DNA of 9,298 bases, taken from Candidatus Hermodarchaeota archaeon (GTDB lineage: Archaea > Asgardarchaeota > Hermodarchaeia > Hermodarchaeales > Hermodarchaeaceae). Each line of letters opens with the position of its first letter. Within the stretch, counting starts at the first letter, position 1. This document shows, in pieces, positions 1 to 6,024 of this stretch. The position numbers and the translations under genes were made by a program. The DNA is taken from contig JAEOSA010000067.1 in assembly GCA_016840595.1 (NCBI GenBank), forward strand, positions 1 through 9,298, given 5' to 3'. The notes under the pieces were generated by a model. It had not been told where the DNA came from. It saw nothing but the letters and a program-made list of their open reading frames with translations, and did no database searches.

Positions 1-491
1 AAGAGCCAGCGTTCTTCTTCAGTCATTTTCTTTTTTGTTTCGCGTAATCGCTCCTCGCGTAGGGATAATTTCATTATTTTTAAAAGTCTGCTGTCTAACA
101 GGTCGCGTAGCAGGTTCTCCATTTTTGTCTGAGCTGCTAATCGAACATCATTTGGTGACGTTTTATTTTGATATGCAAGGTGTTCGATACTATTTCGAAC
201 TTGGTAGTAAAAGTCGTGGTCCAATGATTGGAGAACGGGTTCCCCTGTTTCTTGCCATAGCGCCTTTTGTAAATCAGCGACTTTAATGCCAGGATCTTTC
301 AGTTGAGCTAGGTTGGAAGAAATGAGCACGTTGGCTACCCAGCGTGGCACTAATATTTCACGACCTTTTTCGACTGGTCCATAAGTGGCGTCTTGTGTCT
401 TAAATTCGTCAAGAGGTTTTAATGCGGTAATGGTTACCATTGTGTTTTCATATTGGAAACTAATTGTATCATTCATGCCAGGGGTTGCCAT
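1..491 (-). CDS. gins23: GINS complex subunit, Gins23-like (partial, C-terminus beyond window)
   Basis: This is probably a subunit of the archaeal GINS complex, which joins MCM (and often GAN/RecJ) in the replicative helicase. I translated 163 codons on the minus strand without a stop; the reading runs off position 1. Residues about 18-65 look like the small GINS B domain, with a GPVEKG turn and then LVPRWVANVLI. Residues about 92-145 look like the helical A domain, with FYYQVRNSIEHL and, later, LLDSRLLKIMKLSL. The order B then A is that of Gins23 (Psf2/Psf3 type); Gins51 has A then B. I chose the ATG at 491 because GTGAG lies 6 nt upstream. An in-frame ATG at 530 would overlap the Orc1/Cdc6 gene by 14 nt and has no visible SD. 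From 491 the gap to that gene is 25 nt, so the two are probably cotranscribed. Assignment is by motif recognition only. Confidence 0.75.
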   Translation of the reverse strand, partial: MATPGMNDTISFQYENTMVTITALKPLDEFKTQDATYGPVEKGREILVPRWVANVLISSNLAQLKDPGIKVADLQKALWQETGEPVLQSLDHDFYYQVRNSIEHLAYQNKTSPNDVRLAAQTKMENLLRDLLDSRLLKIMKLSLREERLRETKKKMTEEERWL

Positions 492-516
492 TTTTATCTC
501 ACTAATTTTCCCGTTT

Positions 517-1722
517 TTAATAAGAGCCATTTTCTGTTGATTGCCGTCGTTGAAGAATTTCTCCGACTCGTTCATCGAATACTTCGACTGGAATGTCCAT
601 GAGAGTTAATCGTGCTCGACGACCACGTTGTCCTTCCCCAATGCTTTCCACTACTTTTCCGATAATGCCAAGGTCTACCAGTGCGTCCATGGTTTTTCTA
701 AAGGTTGGCAGTGCTTGTTTTGTAGCGCCGTATTCTTCGCAAATTAATTGATAGCCATCATAGACTTTAGCAATGGTGGTAGAGCTGGCTTTCTCTAATT
801 TGAGTTGCCGTGAAACTGCTGCGAGTACCAATATTTCTTGGTCACGGAGCCCGTATAGCACATCAGATCGTAATTCCGAATAGACTTCTTGTTTGGCTCG
901 TCGTATTAGGTCAGGCGTTATGGGGCGAACGTTATAGCGATCCGCAGCTTTGCCTGCCCAGTATAGCATTTCAATGCCGTGGCGAGCATTTTCTGTTGAC
1001 GCAGCGATATTGGATACCATTTTGATTATATCTTCAGGTACAACGTTTTTGTGAAAAGCTAAATCTGACCTAAATTTGAAAATCTTTTGCAGCTCACCTT
1101 CACTATAGGCGGGCATATCAATCCTATCATGGAGGCGTCCTGATAGGGGAAAGCTGAGAGTATTTTGCCAATCAACCACACGACAAGCAATTAAAGTGGA
1201 GATGTGAGCTTGCCCATGTTTGGCCACTTCGCTAGCATGGATAAGGCTCAGGAGGTCTTGGCCAAGGAGATAAGCTTCATCGAGGCATAAAACTAAGCGA
1301 ATGTTTTCTCGGGTTAATCTTCGATTAATCATTGTTGTTATTTCTTCGTCAGAAAAACCGCGACTTGTTACTTTGAACCGTTCTGTGAGCAAATCTCGTA
1401 AAATTGCGCTTTTCGTTCTAAACATGAAACAGTCATAGTATTCGAACCTGACTGTGATATCGCGCTTGGATGCCGCTTTTTCTAGTCCCCGTCCGAAATA
1501 TCGAATTGAAACGGTTTTTCCTGTTCCGGGTTTTCCGACCACTGCGACGTTTACGGCATAGGCTCCGTCCTTATTGAGTAATGGTTTAAAATCGTGACTC
1601 AGGCGAACAAGCTGATCTTCACGATTGGGTAGTTCAGGCGGGATGAACGCTGGATGTAAGGTTTCCTCATTCTTGAAGACAGATGCACCTAATAACGCCT
1701 TTTCGATGATGTTCTCGCCCAC
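517..1722 (-). CDS. cdc6: Orc1/Cdc6-type replication initiator AAA+ ATPase (divergent)
   Basis: Orc1/Cdc6 proteins bind archaeal origins and load MCM. The 401-residue length is usual for the family. A Walker A motif GKPGTGKT lies at 63-70. Walker B is LVLCLDEA at about 143-150 (D148, E149), followed by YLL where most members have a second Asp. Box VII-like sequence lies at 192-215 (PLSGRLHDRI then MPAYSEGEL), and sensor 2 at 244-256 has NARHGIEML with R247. A winged-helix domain fills about 287-380 and ends in a basic wing (GQRGRRARL). The usual sensor-1 Asn is not evident in LIACRVVDW at 177-185. These differences suggest a diverged paralogue, possibly with altered ATP hydrolysis. The start is GTG, with GAGGGTG 5 nt upstream; a stop four codons further up rules out an earlier one. 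An out-of-frame ATG overlaps the GTG by two bases. A GINS-like gene follows 25 nt downstream. Confidence 0.9.
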   Translation of the reverse strand: MGENIIEKALLGASVFKNEETLHPAFIPPELPNREDQLVRLSHDFKPLLNKDGAYAVNVAVVGKPGTGKTVSIRYFGRGLEKAASKRDITVRFEYYDCFMFRTKSAILRDLLTERFKVTSRGFSDEEITTMINRRLTRENIRLVLCLDEAYLLGQDLLSLIHASEVAKHGQAHISTLIACRVVDWQNTLSFPLSGRLHDRIDMPAYSEGELQKIFKFRSDLAFHKNVVPEDIIKMVSNIAASTENARHGIEMLYWAGKAADRYNVRPITPDLIRRAKQEVYSELRSDVLYGLRDQEILVLAAVSRQLKLEKASSTTIAKVYDGYQLICEEYGATKQALPTFRKTMDALVDLGIIGKVVESIGEGQRGRRARLTLMDIPVEVFDERVGEILQRRQSTENGSY

Positions 1723-1790
1723 ATGTGCACCCTCGAATTAGTCAATTTGAGAAGGCTAGCCGCTTCACTGCACGAACAGAAGTTGCTGCC

Positions 1791-1806
1791 CATAAAAGGA
1801 TTTTCC
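1791..1806 (-). promoter_or_regulatory. Putative BRE/TATA promoter of the Orc1/Cdc6-GINS unit
   Basis: Read on the minus strand, GGAAAATC (BRE-like) is followed directly by CTTTTATG (TATA-like). It lies about 70 nt before the GTG at 1722. A transcript starting about 25 nt downstream would have a leader of roughly 45-50 nt carrying the SD. The same BRE plus CTTTTA layout precedes glmS, which raises confidence. There is no experimental start site to confirm it. Confidence 0.5.
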
Positions 1807-1810
1807 ACAC

Positions 1811-1857
1811 TTACGTAAAAGTAACTAGGATTATCCTATATTGAGGATTGGTTACTT
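1811..1857 (-). terminator. Nested inverted repeats at the 3' end of the zinc-ribbon gene; terminator-like
   Basis: On the minus strand AAGTAAC (1857-1851, containing the TAA stop) pairs with GTTACTT (1825-1819), a 7-bp perfect arm match. Inside it ATCCT and AGGAT form a 5-bp hairpin around a 6-nt loop, and TAGGAT/ATCCTA is an alternative 6-bp palindrome. TTTTAC follows the outer arm on the minus strand, and an 8-bp palindrome TTACGTAA sits at 1811-1818. A T-run after a stem fits a terminator between this gene and the Orc1/Cdc6 unit. It could instead be a protein-binding site just upstream of the promoter at 1791-1806. Arms are short and A/T-rich. Confidence 0.4.
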
Positions 1858-2082
1858 CTTGCGTTTGTCCTTCTCTTTCTTTCCTAGCCACCAGTCAAGG
1901 TAGTCACGACGACGTTGGGATTTTACTCGCTCTTCGTCCTCGCGACGATAGGATGATCTCTGCTCATCCCATAGGCGATCTAACTCGGCGCGAGAGACAG
2001 CGAGGCCACACCGTTGACACACTTGGCGGCTTGTGCGGGAATCAAATTTCATTGTTCCAGCACACTCTGGGCATCGAGCCAT
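1852..2082 (-). CDS. Small zinc-ribbon protein with charged C-terminal tail
   Basis: A 76-residue protein that I cannot assign to a named function. Residues 1-27 form a TFIIB-type zinc ribbon: C4 and C7 in a CPEC knuckle, then C22 and C25 in CQRCG, separated by 14 residues. The rest (about 31-76) is predicted helical and highly charged, with many Arg and Glu, a DYLDWWLG element at 60-67, and a Lys/Arg-rich end. The layout suggests a cytoplasmic protein that binds nucleic acid or attaches to a larger complex, perhaps in transcription or replication; that is inference. The ATG at 2082 has AGGTG 10 nt upstream. It lies 69 nt downstream of glmS and 129 nt upstream of the Orc1/Cdc6 gene, with terminator-like repeats at its own stop codon. 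The regular Cys spacing and good SD argue that it is a real gene. Confidence 0.8.
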   Translation of the reverse strand: MARCPECAGTMKFDSRTSRQVCQRCGLAVSRAELDRLWDEQRSSYRREDEERVKSQRRRDYLDWWLGKKEKDKRKK

Positions 2083-2151
2083 GAATATTTTACACCTGAT
2101 TTTTTGGGTCCTTGGCGGGAACTACCCAACGAACTGCTATAACTCTTTGTA

Positions 2152-3984
2152 TTAAAGGACAGTGACAGCTTTTGCTAGGTTTCGAGGTTGATCAGGGTTA
2201 TGGGCTCGAAGTATGGCTGCATAATATGCCAAGAGTTGAAGTGGTACAACATAACAAATTGGTGAAAAAGAAAGAGACGGTAGTTGGGGGAGGGGTATGA
2301 CTTGATCACTTAAGTTGATTAACGCCTTATCTTGTGCCGAACATACAGTAACGATTCGAGCGCCTCGAGCCTTCATCTCCATCACGTTTCCTTCAAGATG
2401 TCTACGTGTGGAGTCATTAGGCGCAACGAAAATTACGGGGAAGCCCGGCTCTACTAGAGCGATTGCACCATGTTTTGATTCGCCGGCGGGATATCCTTCA
2501 GCATGGACGTAAGCAATTTCTTTGATTTTCAATGCACCTTCCATTGCTGTCGCCGTACTTATACCTCTCCCGAGGAAGAAAAAGTCTGATTTGGTCACGT
2601 ATTCTTGAGCAGCTACTTTTATCATACTTTCTTGATTTCGAATAACTGATTGTATGACGCTGGGAAATTGATTCAATGCTACAAGTAGTTCTTGTTGCTC
2701 TTTTTTCTTCAGTGCTCCCGTCATTGATCCCAAATATGCCGAAAGCGATGCTAGGGTTGCGAGTTGTGTTGCAAAGGTTTTCGTTGCTGCCACGCCAATT
2801 TCAGGACCAGCCTGTGTATAGAGAACCTGATCTGCTAGTCGCGTAATTGAGCTCCCTACGGTGTTGGTGATCGCAACAACCGTACAACCCTGCTTTTTCA
2901 GATGTTTAACTGCGTGTATGGTATCAATGGTTTCTCCGGATTGGGAAACCGCTAAGACAACTGAATCTTCTCCTGAGCTGGCTGCAACGGTATCAGGACC
3001 TTCTGAAGCAATGATATTGTGTATGAGCCGATTTGCGTTATGTGAAAACATGTACTTTCCTGCCAGTGTAGCATGAAAGGCAGTGCCAGCAGCGAAAGTG
3101 ATGATGTGTCTATGGTTGTGTAGGATTTCTGCGAAATCCATCAAATCTGGTTTTCGTATTCGTAATGTATCCTGAAGGGCTTTAGGTTGTTCATGTATTT
3201 CTTTTAACATGAAGTGTGGATAACCACCTTTCTGAGCCATGTCAATAGTCCACTGAACAATTGTCGGTAATCGTAGAGGGAGTTGTGACAAATCGCCTGA
3301 TTGATCAAAGCGGCTTAGAAGAGCTCCTTGGGCTGTGAGAAGCACGAGTTCATCATCTTCTAACACGATTGTTTTTCGTGTCATGGGCAAAAAGGCAGGA
3401 ACATCGGAGGCGGCGTAGACTCCTTGGTTACCGAGTCCAAGGATTAAGGGACTTTCTTGTCGTGCCGCCACCAGTTCGTTGCGATGAGCCTCCATCACGA
3501 CAATTGCATAGCTTCCCTCTAATTGAGGGAGTACTTGTGCAACAGCTTGATCAAGACGTGAAGTTTGATGAAGTGCATCCTCAATGAGGTGGGGAATTAC
3601 TTCGGTGTCTGTTTCTGACCGAAGTTGGTGTCCATTTTCCATTAGGTTTTCGCGGAGTTCTTGGTAGTTTTCGATGATTCCATTATGGACAACTGCAAGG
3701 CGGTTTAAGCAGTCGGTGTGAGGATGGGCATTCGCCTTAGATGGGGGGCCATGGGTTGCCCACCGTGTATGGCCGATTCCGATATTTCCGGGTAGCGTAT
3801 CAAAATTAAGACGCTGGTGGATGTCATCGATTTTGCCTTTATCTTTCTTTATGTGAAGTATTCCATTGGCGACTGTGGCAATACCGCTGGAATCATACCC
3901 GCGGTATTCTAACCTTTTTAGTGATTGGCGCAATAGGGAGGCGACAGTTCCCTTCATGTGAATAGCACCAATAATTCCGCACAA
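2152..3984 (-). CDS. glmS: Glutamine--fructose-6-phosphate aminotransferase (isomerizing)
   Basis: GlmS makes glucosamine-6-phosphate from fructose-6-phosphate and glutamine, the entry to UDP-GlcNAc, which archaea need for N-glycans. Its 610 residues match the family (E. coli about 609). The glutaminase domain (about 1-220) starts MCGIIGAI; Cys2 becomes the N-terminal nucleophile. It also holds GHTRWATHG (71-79), HNGIIENY (100-107) and SETDTE (123-128). Two SIS domains follow: the first has SQSGETIDT (347-355), the second ESKHGAIAL (502-510). The C-terminus, RNLAKAVTVL, is the conserved closing segment. The start codon must be TTG at 3984: catalysis needs Cys at position 2, and a stop lies just upstream (3997-3999). 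In SIS-1 the SEFRYR segment of bacterial enzymes reads SEGPDT (328-333). The gene follows elp3 with 60 nt between them and has its own promoter-like motif. Confidence 0.97.
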   Translation of the reverse strand: MCGIIGAIHMKGTVASLLRQSLKRLEYRGYDSSGIATVANGILHIKKDKGKIDDIHQRLNFDTLPGNIGIGHTRWATHGPPSKANAHPHTDCLNRLAVVHNGIIENYQELRENLMENGHQLRSETDTEVIPHLIEDALHQTSRLDQAVAQVLPQLEGSYAIVVMEAHRNELVAARQESPLILGLGNQGVYAASDVPAFLPMTRKTIVLEDDELVLLTAQGALLSRFDQSGDLSQLPLRLPTIVQWTIDMAQKGGYPHFMLKEIHEQPKALQDTLRIRKPDLMDFAEILHNHRHIITFAAGTAFHATLAGKYMFSHNANRLIHNIIASEGPDTVAASSGEDSVVLAVSQSGETIDTIHAVKHLKKQGCTVVAITNTVGSSITRLADQVLYTQAGPEIGVAATKTFATQLATLASLSAYLGSMTGALKKKEQQELLVALNQFPSVIQSVIRNQESMIKVAAQEYVTKSDFFFLGRGISTATAMEGALKIKEIAYVHAEGYPAGESKHGAIALVEPGFPVIFVAPNDSTRRHLEGNVMEMKARGARIVTVCSAQDKALINLSDQVIPLPQLPSLSFSPICYVVPLQLLAYYAAILRAHNPDQPRNLAKAVTVL

Positions 3985-4019
3985 CCTAGTTCGCCCTTAT
4001 GGAACATTTCGAATGGTCA

Positions 4020-4032
4020 GCTAAAAGTTTCC
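4020..4032 (-). promoter_or_regulatory. Putative BRE/TATA promoter of glmS
   Basis: The minus strand reads GGAAAC then TTTTAGC, about 40 nt before the TTG start. Transcription starting about 25 nt downstream would give a leader of roughly 15-20 nt. It lies in the 60-nt gap after the elp3 stop codon, so glmS may have its own transcript as well as readthrough from elp3. Confidence 0.45.
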
Positions 4033-4044
4033 TGTTAGGGGCTA

Positions 4045-5640
4045 TCAAAGGTGTTTCGTCATGTAGGGTCCATCATGGCGATACCCATATCGTTGATAAT
4101 ACAGACGTGCACCGATTCCACTTGTACAGACAATTTGATTTCGTCCATTTTCTTTAGCAATTTCTTCCGCAACTTCGAGAAGGCGCGTTCCTACCCCGCG
4201 GTGTTGCCAAGCATCTTCTCCACTTTTTCCAATATCTAATGATCGACCATACACGTGAAGTTCACGGAGAAGTGCTGCATCATGGGATTTAATCTCAGGA
4301 CGATGAGCATTGTTATTAGGTATTCGGAGTCGAAGATAACCCACAAGCGAATCAAATTCAGGATATTGATAGGCGATGAAAAGTTCCGTACCACCAGAGG
4401 AGGGATATTTATCAATCTGAAGTTCTAACCGCGTAATATCAGGCGGGTCAAAATCAAGAAGCCCCATAGATCTTTGTTGGTATCCGACTTCCCGATATCG
4501 AATTGTCTGTATCTTGTAACCTTTTGCCTCCGCCCGTTGAAAGACCAATTGAGTCAGATTTCCCGCATCAGGACCCGCCACTATAAGCCGTTTAGGAATA
4601 TCCCGTTGCATCCTTTGTATTCGGACCCACCGAGGCAAAGATGGCATGACCTCCACTAGAAGATCAATGACTTCCTCAGTGGTATAGGGAACATATTCAC
4701 CCTTTCGCCACATATCAAATAATTCACTGCCACGAAGCACTAAACAAGGGTAAATTTTCAACATATCCGGTTTGAACTCTTCGCGTGAAAACAAATCTCG
4801 AAACACTTGCTGATCGCGTTCTGGTGTAGAACCAGGTAATCCCGGCATTATATGATAGCACACTTTCAGTCCGGCATCTTTGGCAAATTGAGTTGCAGAG
4901 ATTACATCAGATACGTTGTGACCACGACGTACTTGATCGTAGATGTCATCGAACACTGTTTGGACACCTAGCTCGACTCGTGTTGCCCCCAAGTCAAGCA
5001 TGGTATCAACATGCTTTGGTTGACAATAATCAGGTCGTGTTTCTATCGTTATCCCAACAGGTCTGACATCGCTGGTCTCTGCAAGACGAATTGCCTCAGA
5101 TAAGCCACTCGCATTATTCCCTGTCATGGCATCAAGGCATCGTTTAATGAAGTCCTGTTGATACTCATCTGATGCAGCAAGAAACGTGCCACCCATCACA
5201 ATGAGCTCAACTTTATCCGTACTATGGCCCATTGCTTGAAGCTGTTCTAACCGGCTTGAAACTTGTAGAAACGGATCATATTGGTTTTGTCGAGCACGCA
5301 GTGTAGCAGGTTCATCCCCAACATATGCTTTTGGTGCAGTTGGAATGTTGGTAGGACAGTAAATACATTTACCTGGACAGGCCATTGGCTCTGCCATAAC
5401 AGCCACAATTACGACACCAGATAATGTGCGAGTTGGCTTTTTTTGAAGTAGTATACCAACTTTTTGCTTCTCTTCGTCAGTAGCATAGGCAAGTATCTCA
5501 ACATCAGAAGGAAACCGGGAAAGCTTGTGTTGTCTACACAGTTTTCGTTTTAGCCGTTGAAGATCTTGTTTATTCTGGATTTTTCCTTCTAATGCAGCTT
5601 GAAGAATTGCTTCTGCTACACGCTGCAATCCAATATCCAC
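4045..5640 (-). CDS. elp3: Elp3 family tRNA uridine-34 carboxymethyl synthase (radical SAM plus acetyltransferase)
   Basis: Elp3 uses acetyl-CoA and a radical SAM centre to build the cm5U side chain on wobble uridine of tRNA; archaea have it without the other Elongator subunits. The protein has 531 residues, normal for the family. The radical SAM domain has cluster cysteines C88, C92 and C95 in ACPGKCIYCP, and a VELIVMGGTF stretch near residue 145. This is the CX3CX2C spacing; many bacterial and archaeal Elp3 have CX4CX2C. The C-terminal GNAT domain has the acetyl-CoA loop QHRGVGTRLL at 479-488 and ends in YYQRYGY and YMTKHL. I take GTG at 5640 as the start: only three sense codons separate it from an upstream stop (5650-5652), and the N-terminal helices align with the family. 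AGGTGGAT overlaps the start, so initiation may be leaderless or use a very short leader. It lies 61 nt after S30e and is probably cotranscribed with it. Confidence 0.96.
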   Translation of the reverse strand: MDIGLQRVAEAILQAALEGKIQNKQDLQRLKRKLCRQHKLSRFPSDVEILAYATDEEKQKVGILLQKKPTRTLSGVVIVAVMAEPMACPGKCIYCPTNIPTAPKAYVGDEPATLRARQNQYDPFLQVSSRLEQLQAMGHSTDKVELIVMGGTFLAASDEYQQDFIKRCLDAMTGNNASGLSEAIRLAETSDVRPVGITIETRPDYCQPKHVDTMLDLGATRVELGVQTVFDDIYDQVRRGHNVSDVISATQFAKDAGLKVCYHIMPGLPGSTPERDQQVFRDLFSREEFKPDMLKIYPCLVLRGSELFDMWRKGEYVPYTTEEVIDLLVEVMPSLPRWVRIQRMQRDIPKRLIVAGPDAGNLTQLVFQRAEAKGYKIQTIRYREVGYQQRSMGLLDFDPPDITRLELQIDKYPSSGGTELFIAYQYPEFDSLVGYLRLRIPNNNAHRPEIKSHDAALLRELHVYGRSLDIGKSGEDAWQHRGVGTRLLEVAEEIAKENGRNQIVCTSGIGARLYYQRYGYRHDGPYMTKHL

Positions 5641-5701
5641 CTGAACGAACTATTTGCATTGTACATGAAAAATGTTGGTAGATGAAGCTAAACGAGAAAC
5701 C

Positions 5702-5875
5702 CTACCGTCGAACAGCTTTGGGCTGTCCAGCAGGAGTTCCTTTGAGAATACGCTTAGCATAATTACGACGATTGCGGAGCCGAGGAATCGGAGTAACTCG
5801 AACTTTCCCCTCAACCTTGGGTGTTTGGCTTCGCACTTTTCCAGCTTTCGTGAGTGATCCGTGTGAACCTGGCAT
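5702..5875 (-). CDS. rps30e: 30S ribosomal protein S30e
   Basis: A 57-residue small-subunit ribosomal protein, easily missed because of its size. The N-terminus MPGSHGSLTKAGKVRSQTPK is nearly a family signature, followed by IPRLRNRRNYAKR (30-42), and the chain is very basic throughout. The ATG at 5875 has GTGA 7 nt upstream, and the gene ends with TAG. In eukaryotes S30 is made as a ubiquitin-like (FUBI) fusion; here the upstream frame meets a stop at 5903-5905, so it is a free protein. It is transcribed away from nop5, from a shared 149-bp gap, and precedes elp3 by 61 nt. S30e occurs in TACK and Asgard archaea and is generally absent from Euryarchaeota, so it is the best lineage clue in the window. 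Confidence 0.95.
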   Translation of the reverse strand: MPGSHGSLTKAGKVRSQTPKVEGKVRVTPIPRLRNRRNYAKRILKGTPAGQPKAVRR

Positions 5876-5907
5876 TTTTCTTTCACTGCTTCGGTGTTTA
5901 CATTAGA

Positions 5908-5923
5908 GGCTTTAAGGATTTCC
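5908..5923 (-). promoter_or_regulatory. Putative BRE/TATA promoter of S30e-elp3
   Basis: On the minus strand GGAAATCC is followed by TTAAAGCC, about 39 nt before the S30e ATG. Starting about 25 nt downstream would leave a leader of about 15 nt holding the GTGA SD. It resembles the motif before the Orc1/Cdc6 gene (GGAAAATCCTTTTATG). Confidence 0.45.
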
Positions 5924-5938
5924 GTTTGCCCGAAGGGG

Positions 5939-5948
5939 AGGATATCCT
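5939..5948. promoter_or_regulatory. 10-bp perfect palindrome between divergent S30e and nop5
   Basis: AGGATATCCT is self-complementary over 10 bp and lies between the two outward promoter-like motifs. It could be an operator acting on both genes. A palindrome this short can occur by chance, so support is weak. Confidence 0.2.
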
Positions 5949-5968
5949 ATTGGAGAGATTTGGTATTA

Positions 5969-5982
5969 GGAATCTTTTTACA
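5969..5982 (+). promoter_or_regulatory. Putative BRE/TATA promoter of the nop5 operon
   Basis: GGAATC followed by TTTTTACA lies about 47 nt before the nop5 ATG at 6025. A start about 25 nt downstream gives a short leader that still contains the strong SD at 6013-6017. It is the only convincing TATA-like run in the gap on this strand. Confidence 0.4.
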
Positions 5983-6024
5983 TCCTCTGGGTCTGGTAGG
6001 CAATATTCGTGTAGGTGTGATTCG

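Noticed and set aside
35..286. 83-residue plus-strand ORF
   Set aside because: It lies antisense to the GINS-like gene, has no family features, and the minus-strand translation has clear domain motifs.
528..530. Earlier in-frame ATG for the GINS-like gene
   Set aside because: No SD precedes it and it overlaps the Orc1/Cdc6 gene by 14 nt. The ATG at 491 has GTGAG 6 nt upstream. It remains possible.
3098..3175. Box C (GTGATGA) with a CTGA 68 nt later, a possible C/D guide RNA
   Set aside because: It lies antisense inside glmS, the spacing is long, and there is no convincing C'/D' pair or terminal stem.
3985..4044. glmS leader as a ribozyme or riboswitch
   Set aside because: Only 60 nt separate the genes, with a promoter-like motif inside, leaving no room for the bacterial glmS ribozyme.
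5641..5701. CTGA and AGATGA-like words between elp3 and S30e, a possible C/D RNA
   Set aside because: The order is wrong (D before C) and the C box is imperfect.
5650..5886. 78-residue minus-strand ORF with a hydrophobic stretch
   Set aside because: It is an alternative frame of the S30e gene; the S30e frame gives an unmistakable ribosomal protein.
5876..5905. Ubiquitin-like fusion upstream of S30e
   Set aside because: The frame upstream of the ATG hits a stop within ten codons, so S30e stands alone.
5854..6024. Upstream extension of the nop5 reading frame by 57 codons
   Set aside because: It does not resemble the Nop5 N-domain, covers the promoter region and overlaps S30e antisense. The ATG at 6025 has a strong SD and the right family N-terminus.
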